From the NCBI RefSeq assembly GCF_022512515.1, contig NZ_JAKWBK010000005.1, forward strand, positions 1-64,000: a stretch of DNA of 64,000 bases. The letters are read 5' to 3'. The notes beneath the pieces are model-generated. The model had not been told where the DNA came from and made no database searches. It saw only the letters and a list, made by a program, of their open reading frames with translations. The translations under genes were made by a program, and so were the position numbers. The DNA comes from Paraniabella hibiscisoli. Its GTDB lineage: Bacteria > Bacteroidota > Bacteroidia > Chitinophagales > Chitinophagaceae. Positions 30,094 through 40,312 of this stretch are shown here, in pieces (within the stretch, counting starts at the first letter, position 1; each line of letters begins with the position of its first letter).

Positions 30094-31651
30094 AATGCTC
30101 CACCATCGGCTTCATCTCCCGATAAATTTATCTGGTAGCTATACCTTCCGCTATAGCCCGGGTAGATACCCACCAGTTCGATGGTACTTCCCTTAGCCTG
30201 TCCCAGCATCTGAGCAAACTCATCTACGTTCTTGATTTCTCTTCCGTTTACCGAAGTAATAATAAATCCTTTTTCCATACGTGTTCTTCTCAAAGGACCA
30301 TCAGATTTAATATTGGTTACTTCTACACCACCTTTTATTTTCAATTGGGTAGCTCTTTGCGTTTCAACATTTTTCAGATCCACGCCCAGGCGATCGCCAA
30401 TAGCCTCAGCTGAAGTAATCTGTACCATTTTCGATTGAGCCGATAAGGTTACATCAACAGTAGATTCTTTGCCGGCGCGAACATAAGTAAGCTTTACTTT
30501 ATCGCCAGGTTGTGCACTTGCAATAGCTCCGCTTATTTCCAGTCCCGAAACAATATCCCTTCCATTTACTTTGGTGATGATATCACCTTTCTTAATACCC
30601 GCTTTACCGGCACCTCCGTCAGGATCGGTACCCAATACATACACACCATCCTGTAAACCTGCTCTTTTCAGGTATTCTTCGTTCTGGGCAGACTGAGGGG
30701 AATAGGTAACACCCAGGTAGCCACGCTTCACATCACCAAATTTCACAATGTCATTTACTATTTTTCTAACAATGGTAGAAGGTATCGCAAAAGAATATCC
30801 TGCATAGGTACCACCAGGAGCCAATATTGCTGAGTTGATACCGATCAGTTCCCCGTTGGTATTAATTAAAGCACCACCACTGTTACCGGAGTTTACAGCA
30901 GCATCGGTTTGAATAAATGATTCTACCGGTGATTGGCTTTGCTGGCTGTTAATACCAATGCTTCTGCCTTTTGCGCTGATAATACCTGCTGTCACAGTAG
31001 CTTCCAGGTTAAATGGATAGCCCACTGCTAATACCCATTGTCCTAACTGAAGGTTGTCAGAATTACCATAAATAAGATAAGGCAGACTGGTAGCCTCAAT
31101 TTTCAAAACAGCCAGGTCGGTACTTGGATCACGACCCACAACTTTCGCCGTATAGGTTTTTCTTCCTTCATTTAATGTTACCTTGATCTCAGGTGCAATG
31201 CCCTTGCCATCTCTGTCAGAAATAACGTGGTTATTGGTTACAATATACCCGTCCTGGCTAATAATAACCCCGCTACCGGAAGCTCTTTGCTCAGGAATGA
31301 TTTGCGGGCCCATACCACCGCCGCCAAAGAAATCTCCAAAAAATCTTCAAACGGATCGCGGCCACCGCCCCTGCTGTTAGGCAGATCATTGGTAACCTGC
31401 TTAGCCGGTATTTTGGTTTTAATATGTACTACCGCCGGAACCGCAGACTGCGAAGCCTTGGTGAAATCTGTGGGCTCGGCAGCATTTCCCTTATTGTCAA
31501 AAAAACTGGCATAATTAACGGGTAGTTTTCCATCAACGGGCAATCCTAGTCCGGCAGAACCGCCCCTGAAAAATTTTCCATAAATGTAAACTCCCGCAAA
31601 AGCTGATAGTACGCTAACTAGCACTACCAATACTAACTGTTTAACTTTCAT
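30090..31651 (-). CDS. HtrA/Deg-family serine protease with two PDZ domains, one frameshift
   Basis: A periplasmic quality-control protease anchored or exported by an N-terminal hydrophobic helix (MKVKQLVLVVLVSVLSAFAGVYIYG). The trypsin-like domain holds His in TNNHVI, Asp in STDLAVLK and Ser in NSGNSGGAL. Two PDZ domains follow, around GYLGVTYSP…GIKKGDIITKVNG and the C-terminal MEKGFIITSVNGREI. A glycine-rich linker (GGGRDPFEDFFGDFFGGGG) contains the single missing base near 31335-31340. Repaired length is 520 residues. It ends in a strong bidirectional terminator. Confidence 0.93.
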
Positions 31652-31858
31652 ACTCTTGTTCACTTTTTTAATGAGTTATTCAAAAACTATTCCTATTCCT
31701 TCACAAAATAACAAATTGTCAGATGTATTTCTTTTTGTCAGATTTGAGTTTAACAAAGTTTTACTAAAGTCTTCGTACTTTGTGAATTGTTTTGTTTGAC
31801 GCTGAATGATAAGCATTTATTTCGCTTCTATCATCAATTATATGTTAAAGGTCCCAAC

Positions 31859-32863
31859 TTAGCCAAGGGTGGCCACCCACTGCATAGTATCCACTCCATC
31901 GGCATAATCGGTCAGTGACGGGTATTGAGCACGGCCAAAAGGTATAAAGCCACTGCCTACTATACATTGTACATCGCTGTTACTGCTGAGTGACTCTTTT
32001 ACTTTTTCGATATCGTCATAAATTTCATAATTTAACTGGCTCACGGGTGAAAAAAGGCTGCCTGATTCAATTAACAGCAGTGAAGCATTACTCATGTAAA
32101 AGTTATGGTTCAGCAGGTGCAGGGCCAGGTTGTAATCGTAATTATTTTTGTATTTGTGATGATCTGCCAGGTATTCATACTTCTTAAAAATATTGATGAG
32201 CGTTTCAAAATCATAGTCTCCGGGCACATATATTTTAGTGATATTGCGACAACCCATGCCGAAGTACAGGTAAACGTCATCAGCCAGCTGCTCCAGCTCT
32301 TCTTTCGTTTCATTGCCGGTAAGAATAGCCACAGAAGTGCGGTTACGACGGATAATATGAGGGAAACGGCCAAAATAGTATTCAAAATGCCCGGCCGTAC
32401 TGTTGCTGCCTGTGGCAATATAGGCATCGCAGTTTTTGAGCAGCTCAGCAAAAGCTATGCATTCATCCAGCTCCGGCACCCATTCAATCATTTTAGCCAC
32501 CAGGTGCTTAATCAGCACCTCATCTTTCGACGATGGTTTAATAAGACTGCGGTGTCCGCTGATAAATACACATAGGAAGTCGTGAAAACCAACCAAAGGG
32601 ATATTACCAGCCATAACAATGCCCACCAATTGGGGCGATGCAGGCTCCTGCGCCAAACCCGGGTACTGGCTGACCCAGTTTTCTAATGCCTCTTGCTGCA
32701 GGAAGTAGCTGACGATATTATTAACACTCAGATCAATAAATTCGGGCAGGAACCACCCGTTATGCACATAAGCCTTTTGCTTTACCTGTTGCCACTCTTC
32801 GCTGTTCTCCTGCATATACTGTCCTAGCTGCACTAATATTTCAATACGTTTTTGTAGAATCAT
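31859..32863 (-). CDS. Acyl-CoA reductase (LuxC-like)
   Basis: A 334-residue intact member of the LuxC acyl-CoA reductase superfamily (aldehyde-dehydrogenase fold), predicted to reduce an acyl-CoA to aldehyde with NADPH. The catalytic Cys lies in YLYFGMGCRNITKIYVP. Other segments typical of the family are MAGNIPLVGFHDFL and ATGSNSTAGHFEYYF. Start chosen at 32863 (MILQKRIEIL). It is transcribed divergently from a 4Fe-4S ferredoxin, a pairing common in Bacteroidota, so the ferredoxin may be its redox partner; that is inference. Confidence 0.88.
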   Translation of the reverse strand: MILQKRIEILVQLGQYMQENSEEWQQVKQKAYVHNGWFLPEFIDLSVNNIVSYFLQQEALENWVSQYPGLAQEPASPQLVGIVMAGNIPLVGFHDFLCVFISGHRSLIKPSSKDEVLIKHLVAKMIEWVPELDECIAFAELLKNCDAYIATGSNSTAGHFEYYFGRFPHIIRRNRTSVAILTGNETKEELEQLADDVYLYFGMGCRNITKIYVPGDYDFETLINIFKKYEYLADHHKYKNNYDYNLALHLLNHNFYMSNASLLLIESGSLFSPVSQLNYEIYDDIEKVKESLSSNSDVQCIVGSGFIPFGRAQYPSLTDYADGVDTMQWVATLG

Positions 32864-32971
32864 TGTTTTGTTTTTTGTTGATTCGCTCTTCAAAAAGCGA
32901 ATTTAGCGGTCATGAGCCGCTTATATGAATTTTGTTTGATGGTTGGTAACGCCTATTTCAAGTCCATTCAG

Positions 32972-32979
32972 TAATTTTG
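32972..32979 (+). promoter_or_regulatory. -7 element of the ferredoxin gene
   Basis: TAATTTTG matches TAnnTTTG, 45 bases before the ATG at 33025. No good -33 element at the usual spacing. Confidence 0.45.
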
Positions 32980-33024
32980 CAGATTATAAGAACAAATATA
33001 GTTTCATAAAACAAACAATAGGAT

Positions 33025-33372
33025 ATGGCAATAAAAATTACAGATGAGTGTATAAACTGTGGAGCGTGCGAACCTGAGTGCCCAAATAATGCAATTTATG
33101 AGGGTGGGGTAGAATGGGCTATTTCAGACGGTACATCGGTAAACGGAGCATTTACTTTAATGAATGGAAACGTGGTGGATGCACATTTTAAAAATGAACC
33201 CTTTGCAGTAGATACTTATTATATTACTCCCGATAAATGCACAGAATGCCAGGGATTTCATGAAGAGCCTCAATGTGCCTCGGTTTGCCCGGTAGACTGC
33301 TGTGTGCCTGACGAAATGTACCAGGAAACAGTAGATCAGCTGATGGAGAAGAAAGATAAATTACACGTTTAA
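33025..33372 (+). CDS. 4Fe-4S dicluster ferredoxin
   Basis: A 115-residue cytoplasmic electron carrier with two cluster motifs: CINCGACEPECPNNAIY at the N-terminus and, after a ~45-residue insertion, CTECQGFHEEPQCASVCPVDCC. The second motif has the long C-x2-C-x8-C-x3-C spacing of YfhL/Alvin-type ferredoxins. It is a single gene with its own promoter and terminator, divergent from the acyl-CoA reductase. Intact. Confidence 0.93.
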   Translation: MAIKITDECINCGACEPECPNNAIYEGGVEWAISDGTSVNGAFTLMNGNVVDAHFKNEPFAVDTYYITPDKCTECQGFHEEPQCASVCPVDCCVPDEMYQETVDQLMEKKDKLHV

Positions 33373-33406
33373 GAAATTATAGCGTGTTCTTTATCGAGCT
33401 ACGCTT

Positions 33407-33441
33407 AAAACCTCACAGGGTATACCGCCTGTGAGGTTTTT
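33407..33441 (+). terminator. Rho-independent terminator after ferredoxin
   Basis: A perfect 13-base-pair stem (33407-33419 with 33428-33440) with an 8-base loop, ending in T5. Confidence 0.9.
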
Positions 33442-33502
33442 CATAACAAAAAAGTCAGGCCTGCTATTGGGAGGTCCGCAAACCTTAAATACATAATTCA
33501 GC

Positions 33503-34489
33503 ATGAAAAAGAATATTGCATTGGTTACAGGTGGGTATTCCGGCGAAGCCGTGATCTCTTATAAAAGCGCCACCACCATCCAAAACAACCTGGACAAGGA
33601 ACAGTATAATGTTTATAAAATAAATATTACGCGTGAAGGCTGGTATTATGAGCCCGGCCAGGGTGATCCGGTAGCTGTCGATAAAAATGATTTCACCATA
33701 CAGCAGGAAGGTCAAAAGATCCGGTTTGATGCGGTGCTCATTGCTTTACATGGCACGCCGGGTGAAGATGGTAAACTTCAGGGGTATTTCGACATGCTTA
33801 ACATTCCTTACACCGGGTGCAGCGCTGCTACATCGGCCCTTACCATGAATAAAAGCTACACAACAGGTGTGGCGGGCAAATCGGGCATTAATGTGGCAAA
33901 ATCTGTCTTGTTATTTGATCATTCTCCCGTTGAAGCAGCTGAAATTTTGCAGCAACTGCAGTTACCATTGTTTGTAAAGCCCAATAGTGGCGGATCGAGC
34001 ATTGGCATGAGTAAGGTATTGCAGCCGGAAGAATTGCAGCCGGCAATAGAAAAGGCTTTTAAAGAAGATAGCCAGGTGTTGGTAGAGGAGATGATTGTAG
34101 GACGTGAGTTTACCATTGGTGTTTATAAGTCTAAGGGCGAAATTATTACCCTTCCGATGACAGAAGTGCAGGCAGATGCCTCCAAAGTGTTTTTTGATTT
34201 TGAAGCGAAATATGAAGGTAAGTCTACCGAAGTGACACCTGCCCGGGTAGATGAGGCGATTGCTGAGAAAATAAGAGCGGCAGCCCGACAGGTATATGCT
34301 ACATTTAATTGCAGGGGAGTGATTCGTGTCGATTTTATTTATAGTGAAGCGATTGGGGCGCCTTTTATGCTGGAAATAAATACCATTCCCGGCCAGAGCG
34401 CTGCCAGCTTAATACCGCAACAGGTAGCTGCAGCCGGCGGTAATTTAAAAGACTTTTACAGCCTGTTGGTAGAAGAATGTTTCGTATAG
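33503..34489 (+). CDS. ddl: D-alanine--D-alanine ligase
   Basis: Joins two D-alanines with ATP for peptidoglycan precursor synthesis. It is 328 residues with an ATP-grasp fold: substrate loop LHGTPGEDGKLQG, ATP-binding KPNSGGSSIGMSKV, metal-binding EINTIPGQS. Intact. The PASTA-domain protein follows 100 bases downstream in the same direction, consistent with a cell-wall neighbourhood. Confidence 0.95.
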   Translation: MKKNIALVTGGYSGEAVISYKSATTIQNNLDKEQYNVYKINITREGWYYEPGQGDPVAVDKNDFTIQQEGQKIRFDAVLIALHGTPGEDGKLQGYFDMLNIPYTGCSAATSALTMNKSYTTGVAGKSGINVAKSVLLFDHSPVEAAEILQQLQLPLFVKPNSGGSSIGMSKVLQPEELQPAIEKAFKEDSQVLVEEMIVGREFTIGVYKSKGEIITLPMTEVQADASKVFFDFEAKYEGKSTEVTPARVDEAIAEKIRAAARQVYATFNCRGVIRVDFIYSEAIGAPFMLEINTIPGQSAASLIPQQVAAAGGNLKDFYSLLVEECFV

Positions 34490-34577
34490 CAGAATGACGA
34501 GGATATAACTGGCATAAAATTTTCTGCGGGAAGAGGTAATTGAAATTGGCAACAAAAAATTATGTACGTTTACTATA

Positions 34578-34585
34578 TAAATTTG
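34578..34585 (+). promoter_or_regulatory. -7 element next to the PASTA gene start
   Basis: TAAATTTG is a full match to TAnnTTTG and ends 4 bases before the ATG at 34590, predicting a leaderless transcript. No clear -33 element. Confidence 0.5.
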
Positions 34586-34589
34586 TCGA

Positions 34590-35419
34590 ATGTTTAGATT
34601 TATTACGGGCAGGCCTCTTTGGGTAAACCTGTTGGTTGGATTTCTTTTAGCGGTGATCTTATTTGTTGCGTTAATCAGTTCTTTAGGTTGGTTCACCAAT
34701 CATGATGATGCCAAAACCGTACCTGGGGTAACGGGTAAGTCGTTGGCAGAAGCACAAAGAATTTTAACTGCAGCCGGGTTTACCGTAGAAATACAGGACA
34801 GCGTGTACCAGGATACCATTGCGCCGCTGCAGGTGATCAGGCAGGTGCCCGATGAGCTGGAAGTGGTAAAATCGAGTCGTACGGTTTATATTACTTATAA
34901 TATGTCGCAGCCTCCTTATACACAGATGCCCAATATTGTAGGCCGAAGTTTTCGCAATGCCCTAAGAGAGCTGGAAGCGGCAGGGTTGAAATTGGGAGAC
35001 ACCACTTTCAGACCGGATTTTGCAAAAAATTCTGTACTCGAACAATTATATAATGGTGTATTGATTCAACCGGGAGCTCAGATCCGCATGGGAAGCAAGG
35101 TTGATCTTGTGATTGGTTCTGAATTAAGTAATACTGCATATGCCATACCTAATTTAATCGGACTTACCATGGCGCAGGCAAGGGCATTATTAAAAGAAAA
35201 AGGCATTGAGCTGGCTTCTATTATTCCTGATCCGGGAGTGCGCGACACTGCCAATGCGTATGTTTACAGGCAGAGCCCCGAGCGTTTCGATGACGAGGGG
35301 CATATCATCAGCATCAGGGCCGGGCAGGTGATGGATATCTGGGTAAGTGCTACAGCGCGGTTGTAGACTCTTTAGGAGGGCAAACCCCGGCTCGCCCCGA
35401 TAGCGTAGAAATTGAATAA
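34590..35419 (+). CDS. Membrane-anchored protein with three PASTA domains
   Basis: A bitopic protein: a short cytoplasmic start, one membrane helix (about residues 11-33), then three PASTA repeats (KTVPGVTGKSLAEAQRILTAAG; TQMPNIVGRSFRNALRELEAAG; YAIPNLIGLTMAQARALLKEKG). PASTA domains bind peptidoglycan fragments. Unlike PASTA kinases of Gram-positives there is no kinase domain. The frame as read stops at 35366; one missing base near 35357-35362 would extend it to 35419 with a tail …TPARPDSVEIE, so 276 residues is my preferred length. It follows ddl and precedes a rhodanese gene. Confidence 0.85.
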
Positions 35420-35443
35420 ATATAAAAGCAAACATTAAATATT

Positions 35444-35756
35444 ATGGAAACCATTACCGTTCAGCAATTAAAAGAAAAAATTGACAATGGTGAAAAAGTA
35501 AAACCTCATCGATTGCCGGGAACCGGCCGAATACGAAGAGTATAATATAGGAGGAACATTAATTCCCCTGGGAAATATACAAAATGGAGACCTGGGGCCG
35601 CTAGAGGGTAAAGAGGACGAAGAAATTATTATACACTGCCGTAGTGGCAAAAGAAGTGCTGCTGCCTGTTTGTACCTCGATTCGCAGGGCTTCAAAAAAA
35701 CAGTGAATGTAGAAGGTGGTGTTTTGGCTTGGAGGGATGCGTTTGAGGCAGAATAA
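35444..35756 (+). CDS. Rhodanese-like domain protein, one frameshift
   Basis: A small cytoplasmic sulfurtransferase-like protein recovered by removing one A from the A4 run at 35492-35495. Repaired it is 103 residues: start METITVQQLKEKIDNGEKVNLIDCREPAEYEEYNIGG, then active-site loop HCRSGKRSAAAC with the catalytic Cys, and the end GGVLAWRDAFEAE. This is a complete single rhodanese domain. It starts 24 bases after the proposed end of the PASTA gene, so the two may share a transcript, ended by the terminator at 35777. Confidence 0.88.
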
Positions 35757-35776
35757 GTAGTGATATTTGATATAGT

Positions 35777-35820
35777 AAAGACCAGCAGAGCTATTAGTTC
35801 TGCTGGTCTTTATATTTTTA
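35777..35820 (+). terminator. Terminator between rhodanese and TonB-receptor genes
   Basis: A perfect 13-base-pair stem (35777-35789 with 35799-35811) with a 9-base loop and a T-rich tail on the plus strand. It may also act on the convergent receptor transcript, whose tail is weaker. Confidence 0.85.
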
Positions 35821-38062
35821 GAAACCGAACGTTAGTCCAATATTCCAGTTAGTGCCTGCCTGTGTAAAGTAATAGTTTTCCGTAGTCATTACACCATCGT
35901 ACAAATAACTATAGGTATAACCATTGTTTTCATACTTTTTATCGAAAACATTATTCACCATCAATATGATGCTGATGTCTTTAAAAGTATTGGATGAAAA
36001 CTGGTAGCGAACCCTTGCATCCGTTAACGCGTAGGGGTTAATGCTCCTGAGCTTGTTTTGTGCATTATCCAGGTATTGTCTGCCTACATATTTTTCAAGC
36101 AGATCCAGGTAGAAGTGCTGTTTGCTTTCCGGCTTTGTAAAAGGCTCAAATGTTACCGAAGCTCCTGCTACAATATTAGGGGAGAACGAAATATCCGTAT
36201 TGTTATAAGATTCGCTGAGCTGACCGTCATTGTCATAATCAACATTATATTGCACCAGGTTTTTTATTTTATTACGGCTGAAAGTGGCATTAGCACTGGC
36301 TTGCAGCCAGTAAGCAGGTCGATACGCTGTGGTTAGCTCAATACCCGCACGGTAGCTGTTGTCTACATTAATACGGGCATCAGCGCCTACATCATTGATC
36401 TTTCCTGTAGCAATGAGTTGGTTTTTATACTTCATATAATAGCCGTTAATGCCGGCTTCCAACTTTCTCGAATTAAACTGGTAGCCCAATTCGATATCGG
36501 TTAATTGCTCGTGTTTGGGCACCTGGGTTGCACCTGCTTCAAAGTCGTTCCGGTTGGGTTCCTTGTTGGCAATCGCTACCGATCCATAAACTTTGCTCTG
36601 GGCTGTGTTGGCGTGCTTCATAATGTAGCTGACACCGGCTTTAGGGTTAAAGAAAGTGTATTGTCCCCTGATTTTAATCCCTGGTTTTTCCTGAAGCCAT
36701 TAATGACATAATCTACTGATCTTAGCTGTACGTCTACAAACCCGTAAAAGTTAGTAAAGAGTTGCTGTTGCAGTTTGGCATAAATATTAAAATCATTTTT
36801 AGATGCAGGAAGATTATACCATTGGTAGTTTACCGGAACCCCAACATCGGCCCATCGTATAAATCCATAATGCCTGGCGTCGTATTGGGTATAAGCACCG
36901 CCTATATTGATGTCTGTATTATTCCTGCTATAGTTTAATGAAAAAACGGTTCCATAATAATGATTGTCCAGCCAAAGCTGGCGGGTAAGATTGGTGGTGG
37001 TGATTACAGAATCGCCGATCACGGGATTTTGTAATCCGTAATCAGAAAACGGATCGCCTTTTCTGTATTCGTTATAGTAGCCTTTACCCCGGGTTAAGAA
37101 GAAGCTTAAGTTAGACGACCAGTATTGATTGAATTTGTGATTCAGGAACAACTGGTAATAGTCCTGCTGATAGTTATCTGTCTGGTCATCATAATAATTT
37201 CCATCGGCCATTTTACCAAGCGTGTTGGTGCGTCTTCCGGCGAGGTCTAATTGTTCACTATAATTCAGCCCCTCAGCACCCTGCCCTTCAAAGAAAATAG
37301 TGCCAATACCGTTCCATGCCTGACCGGTTTTTTCTTTACCCGATAAGAGGTTGAATTTGATATTGGTCATTTCGTCTTTAGAGGTCCAGCCGGCTAAAAA
37401 CTGCAATGATTTTAAATCGCTGTTAGATCGTTGTATATAACCGCTTGAGTTGATCTTGGACAAACGTACATCAAACTGGAACCCGCCCCGTAACAGGCCT
37501 GTACCGGCTTGCAGGGTGTGTTTCCAGGTATTGAAGGAGCCATAAGCATTACTGATGGTGGCAAATGCCTGTTTATTTTGTTCAATATTGTAAATGTTTA
37601 AAGACGCGCCAAAGGCACCGGCGCCGTTAGTAGAAGAGCCCACGCCGCGTTGCAGCTGAATCGAACTGGAGGAGGAGGCGATATCGCCGAAGTTTACAAA
37701 GAAGGCGCCCTGTGATTCGGGATCGTTAACCGGAATGCCATTGAACGTTACGTTGGTACGGGCTATATCCGTACCCCTGATCCGCATAGACGAATAGCCT
37801 ACGCCTACACCATCATCGGAGCTGGTTACCACCGAAGGTATCTGGTTGAGCAGGTAAGGAAAATTTTGCCCCAGGTTCTGTTTGGCGATTTCCTTTTTGC
37901 CAATATTGCTTACAGCAAAGGGCGATTTTTCGTTGAGCCGGGTAGAACGCACCTCAACAGGAGTTAAGAGTTGAACACTGTCTGACGGGATACTGTCCCT
38001 TGAGCGAAAAGAGATGAACCGGCTGTACATGACAAGCCAATGAACATGAAAATCCTCTTCAT
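35818..38062 (-). CDS. TonB-dependent outer membrane receptor under a TPP riboswitch, two frameshifts
   Basis: An outer membrane ligand-gated channel driven by TonB. After repair of a missing G near 38003 the protein starts at 38062 with a signal peptide (MKRIFMFIGL…SLFAQ). A second missing base near 36642 joins GDNTLFFNPKAG to VSYIMKHANTAQ. Length is 748 residues. The plug domain shows SSMRIRGTDIARTNVTFNGIPVNDPESQGAFFVNFGDIA; the barrel ends in Phe (NIGLTFGF) as usual for beta-barrel insertion. It lacks an N-terminal carboxypeptidase-like domain. The TPP riboswitch at 38154-38243 predicts that it imports thiamin or a thiamin precursor. It is monocistronic. Confidence 0.92.
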
Positions 38063-38153
38063 TTGTTTTTTCTGTTTTGCCATACCTCAAGGCAGGCGGG
38101 TTAAAAAATTAATGAGAGGGAAATGCTGAAATGAGAAAGGATTAGAAAGTTCT

Positions 38154-38243
38154 TCCTTCCCTGCGCAGGCATTACCCTGATCAGGTTTTACGGGTATTAT
38201 CTCAGCTTAGCCGCCAGTCTGGCGGATCGGCACCCGGGAAACG
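38154..38243 (-). promoter_or_regulatory. TPP riboswitch (THI box)
   Basis: On the minus strand the leader contains, in order, a TTCCC/GGGAA closing helix, GGGTGCC, a variable helix from an imperfect inverted repeat (CCGCCAG…CTGGCGG), GCTGAGAT, then ACCTGATCAGGGTAATGCCTGCG. These are the conserved cores of the thiamin pyrophosphate aptamer. It ends about 90 bases before the receptor ATG at 38062. I cannot see a clear terminator hairpin in between, so control could be at translation. A near-consensus -7 element (TACCTTCG, 38273-38266) sits just upstream. Confidence 0.95.
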
Positions 38244-38281
38244 CTGTGCTTTGTTAAAAGCGGTGCGAAGGTAGTTGTTTT

Positions 38282-38345
38282 AGTTGAATAGTTAGATAGT
38301 TGACTTGTTGATAGGTTGATAAGTTGACTGGTTGATAAGTTGACA
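38282..38345. repeat. Octamer tandem array, 8 copies of RGTTGAYW
   Basis: Eight consecutive 8-base units start at 38282: AGTTGAAT, AGTTAGAT, AGTTGACT, TGTTGATA, GGTTGATA, AGTTGACT, GGTTGATA, AGTTGACA. The array lies just upstream of the riboswitch promoter. The same kind of unit recurs at 47975. Confidence 0.85.
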
Positions 38346-38610
38346 GGGGGAAGAGCATATAATGGTAACCGATACTACCTACTTTTCAGCTCGTTTAACA
38401 GATATGCTTGTTTACATACTCAATAAAAGCAGAGGTACCAGTACTCAGTTTATCCGATACATAGCGTCCTTGCCTCCTGGCGGTTAAATGAAAGCGGGCT
38501 CTTTAATAGACATTGGAGATTCAACTGTACATGGAAAAGCTGAGCATTTCTAAATACATCCAGAATGATTAGAGCTGTCAACCGTCATCTGTGATCTGTC
38601 ATCTGTCTCC
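38346..38610. repeat. Intergenic spacer with a short heptamer repeat
   Basis: No gene is recognised here. Three heptamers (GTCATCT, GTGATCT, GTCATCT) stand in tandem at 38584-38604, directly after the lepB stop. Confidence 0.5.
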
Positions 38611-40164
38611 CTACTTAATAATATTAAACAGTCTCTTCCATCTGGGGCCATTATCATAACTGAACCAGATCATCCATGCCTTACCTACCACAGCGCTCTC
38701 GGGTACAAAGCCCCAGAAGCGGCTATCCTGGCTTTTGTGGCGGTTATCGCCCATCATCCAGTAATAATCCATTTTAAAGGTATAGGTATTGGTTTGTTGG
38801 CCGTTGATGAAATAAGCGCCGTTCCTGTTCTCCAGGGTATTGCCCTCATAAGTGCGGATGGCCCGCTCATACACGGGGTAGGTCTCCGCATTTAAAGTTA
38901 CGGTGCCTCCTTTTTTAGGGATCCAGATGGAGCCATAATTATCTACGGTCCAGGCATGAGCTACATCATAATAGGGGAAAAGACTTTCTGAGCTGGCATC
39001 ACCACGAGCTACTTCTTTGGTAATGCTGGCAGCATCTACAGCGGGTAGCTTTTTTAATATTTCCAACTCTGGTAAAGTGAGGTTGATATGATAAATACCG
39101 TCCTGCCATGCGCTGAAGTCGGGGCTGCCGCTTTCCATATTCAACGCAATACCCGCATCTCTCAGGAAATCTTCATCAACCTGCAGGTTGTTCTTGGTTT
39201 TAAAAGTGTAGTAGGTTGCCGAGGTAGGAGATACGTAGCCAGGTTTGTTGTTGATGTAAACAATACCTTCTACAATCTTTAATGAGTCGCCGGCAATACC
39301 TACGCAACGTTTGATATAGTTATCTGTTTTATCCAGTGGGTGAGAAACAACAGGGAATTCATCGGGGTTGCTCAATATGTATTGATCTGTCTCTGATCCT
39401 GCTGCCGCTCTTCTTTTGATATCATAATAAGGATTGGCCGATTCAAATTCAGGACGATGTATCACCGAGTCTCCCGCGGGGAAGTTAAATACTACGCAGT
39501 CATTTCTTTTTACAGGTGCTGCAAACCAACGGATATAAGGTAACTCAATTAAAGTAGTATATGATTTACCATTGGTAACGGGTAAATAGTTGTGTACAAA
39601 TGGAACCGACAGTGGTGTATTGGGTATTCTCGGACCATAACTGAACTTACTTACAAAAAGAAAATCTCTTACCAGCAGGGTTTTCTCCATGGAGCTGGAA
39701 GGGATGGTATAGGCTTCGAAAATAAAAGTACGGATGAGGGTAGCTGCAATTACCGCAAAAATAGCCGCATCTACCCATTCGCGCCAGCCTGGCTTTTTAT
39801 GCTTTCGCACTCCTTCCGCGCCTATAAAACGCGCATCTTTATTATTAGCTAACCAGGGAAAATAAAAGGGCGCCAGTAAAGATGCAGCAGCGTGATCGCC
39901 AAAAGAAAAACGGCAGAATACCTTTGCAAATTCAATAAAGATGCCGGGAGTGATAAACCAGCCGACAACGGGTATAAACTGCCAGAACACCCAGTGTTTG
40001 GGCCGTTGCGCAATCTCCTGCATGATCCAGGTATTGTAAAAAGGTACATAGGCTTTCCACGACTCGTGACCGGCTTTCTTGAATAATTTAGATAAACCAA
40101 ACGACGGTAGTAAAACAAGCAGTAAACTAATCAGGTATACAACTAATAATTGATTGAAAGGCAT
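38611..40164 (-). CDS. lepB: Signal peptidase I
   Basis: Cleaves Sec/Tat signal peptides at the outer face of the inner membrane. The intact 517-residue protein is large for the family: two or three N-terminal membrane helices (DUF5684-like region, ~1-100), a further helix before the catalytic domain, the catalytic Ser in YTIPSSSMEKTLL, the Lys in NYIKRCVGIAGDSL and the closing GDNRHKSQDSRFWGFVP. An insertion of about 200 residues separates the Lys box from the end, typical of Bacteroidota enzymes. Start chosen at 40164 (MPFNQLLVVY); 40185 is an alternative. Confidence 0.92.
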   Translation of the reverse strand: MPFNQLLVVYLISLLLVLLPSFGLSKLFKKAGHESWKAYVPFYNTWIMQEIAQRPKHWVFWQFIPVVGWFITPGIFIEFAKVFCRFSFGDHAAASLLAPFYFPWLANNKDARFIGAEGVRKHKKPGWREWVDAAIFAVIAATLIRTFIFEAYTIPSSSMEKTLLVRDFLFVSKFSYGPRIPNTPLSVPFVHNYLPVTNGKSYTTLIELPYIRWFAAPVKRNDCVVFNFPAGDSVIHRPEFESANPYYDIKRRAAAGSETDQYILSNPDEFPVVSHPLDKTDNYIKRCVGIAGDSLKIVEGIVYINNKPGYVSPTSATYYTFKTKNNLQVDEDFLRDAGIALNMESGSPDFSAWQDGIYHINLTLPELEILKKLPAVDAASITKEVARGDASSESLFPYYDVAHAWTVDNYGSIWIPKKGGTVTLNAETYPVYERAIRTYEGNTLENRNGAYFINGQQTNTYTFKMDYYWMMGDNRHKSQDSRFWGFVPESAVVGKAWMIWFSYDNGPRWKRLFNIIK

Positions 40165-40312
40165 CGGCCAGAATTTTAGCGGCAAATTTATTGGAAAGTA
40201 ATGATATTGAGGTGCGAACCAGCTTAATTAACATTACTGATAAGGCATATCGAGTTTCTCGCAATGGTTAGCGACTATCCGAAATGAGAATCTTTCTCCT
40301 CACTGAGTGAAT

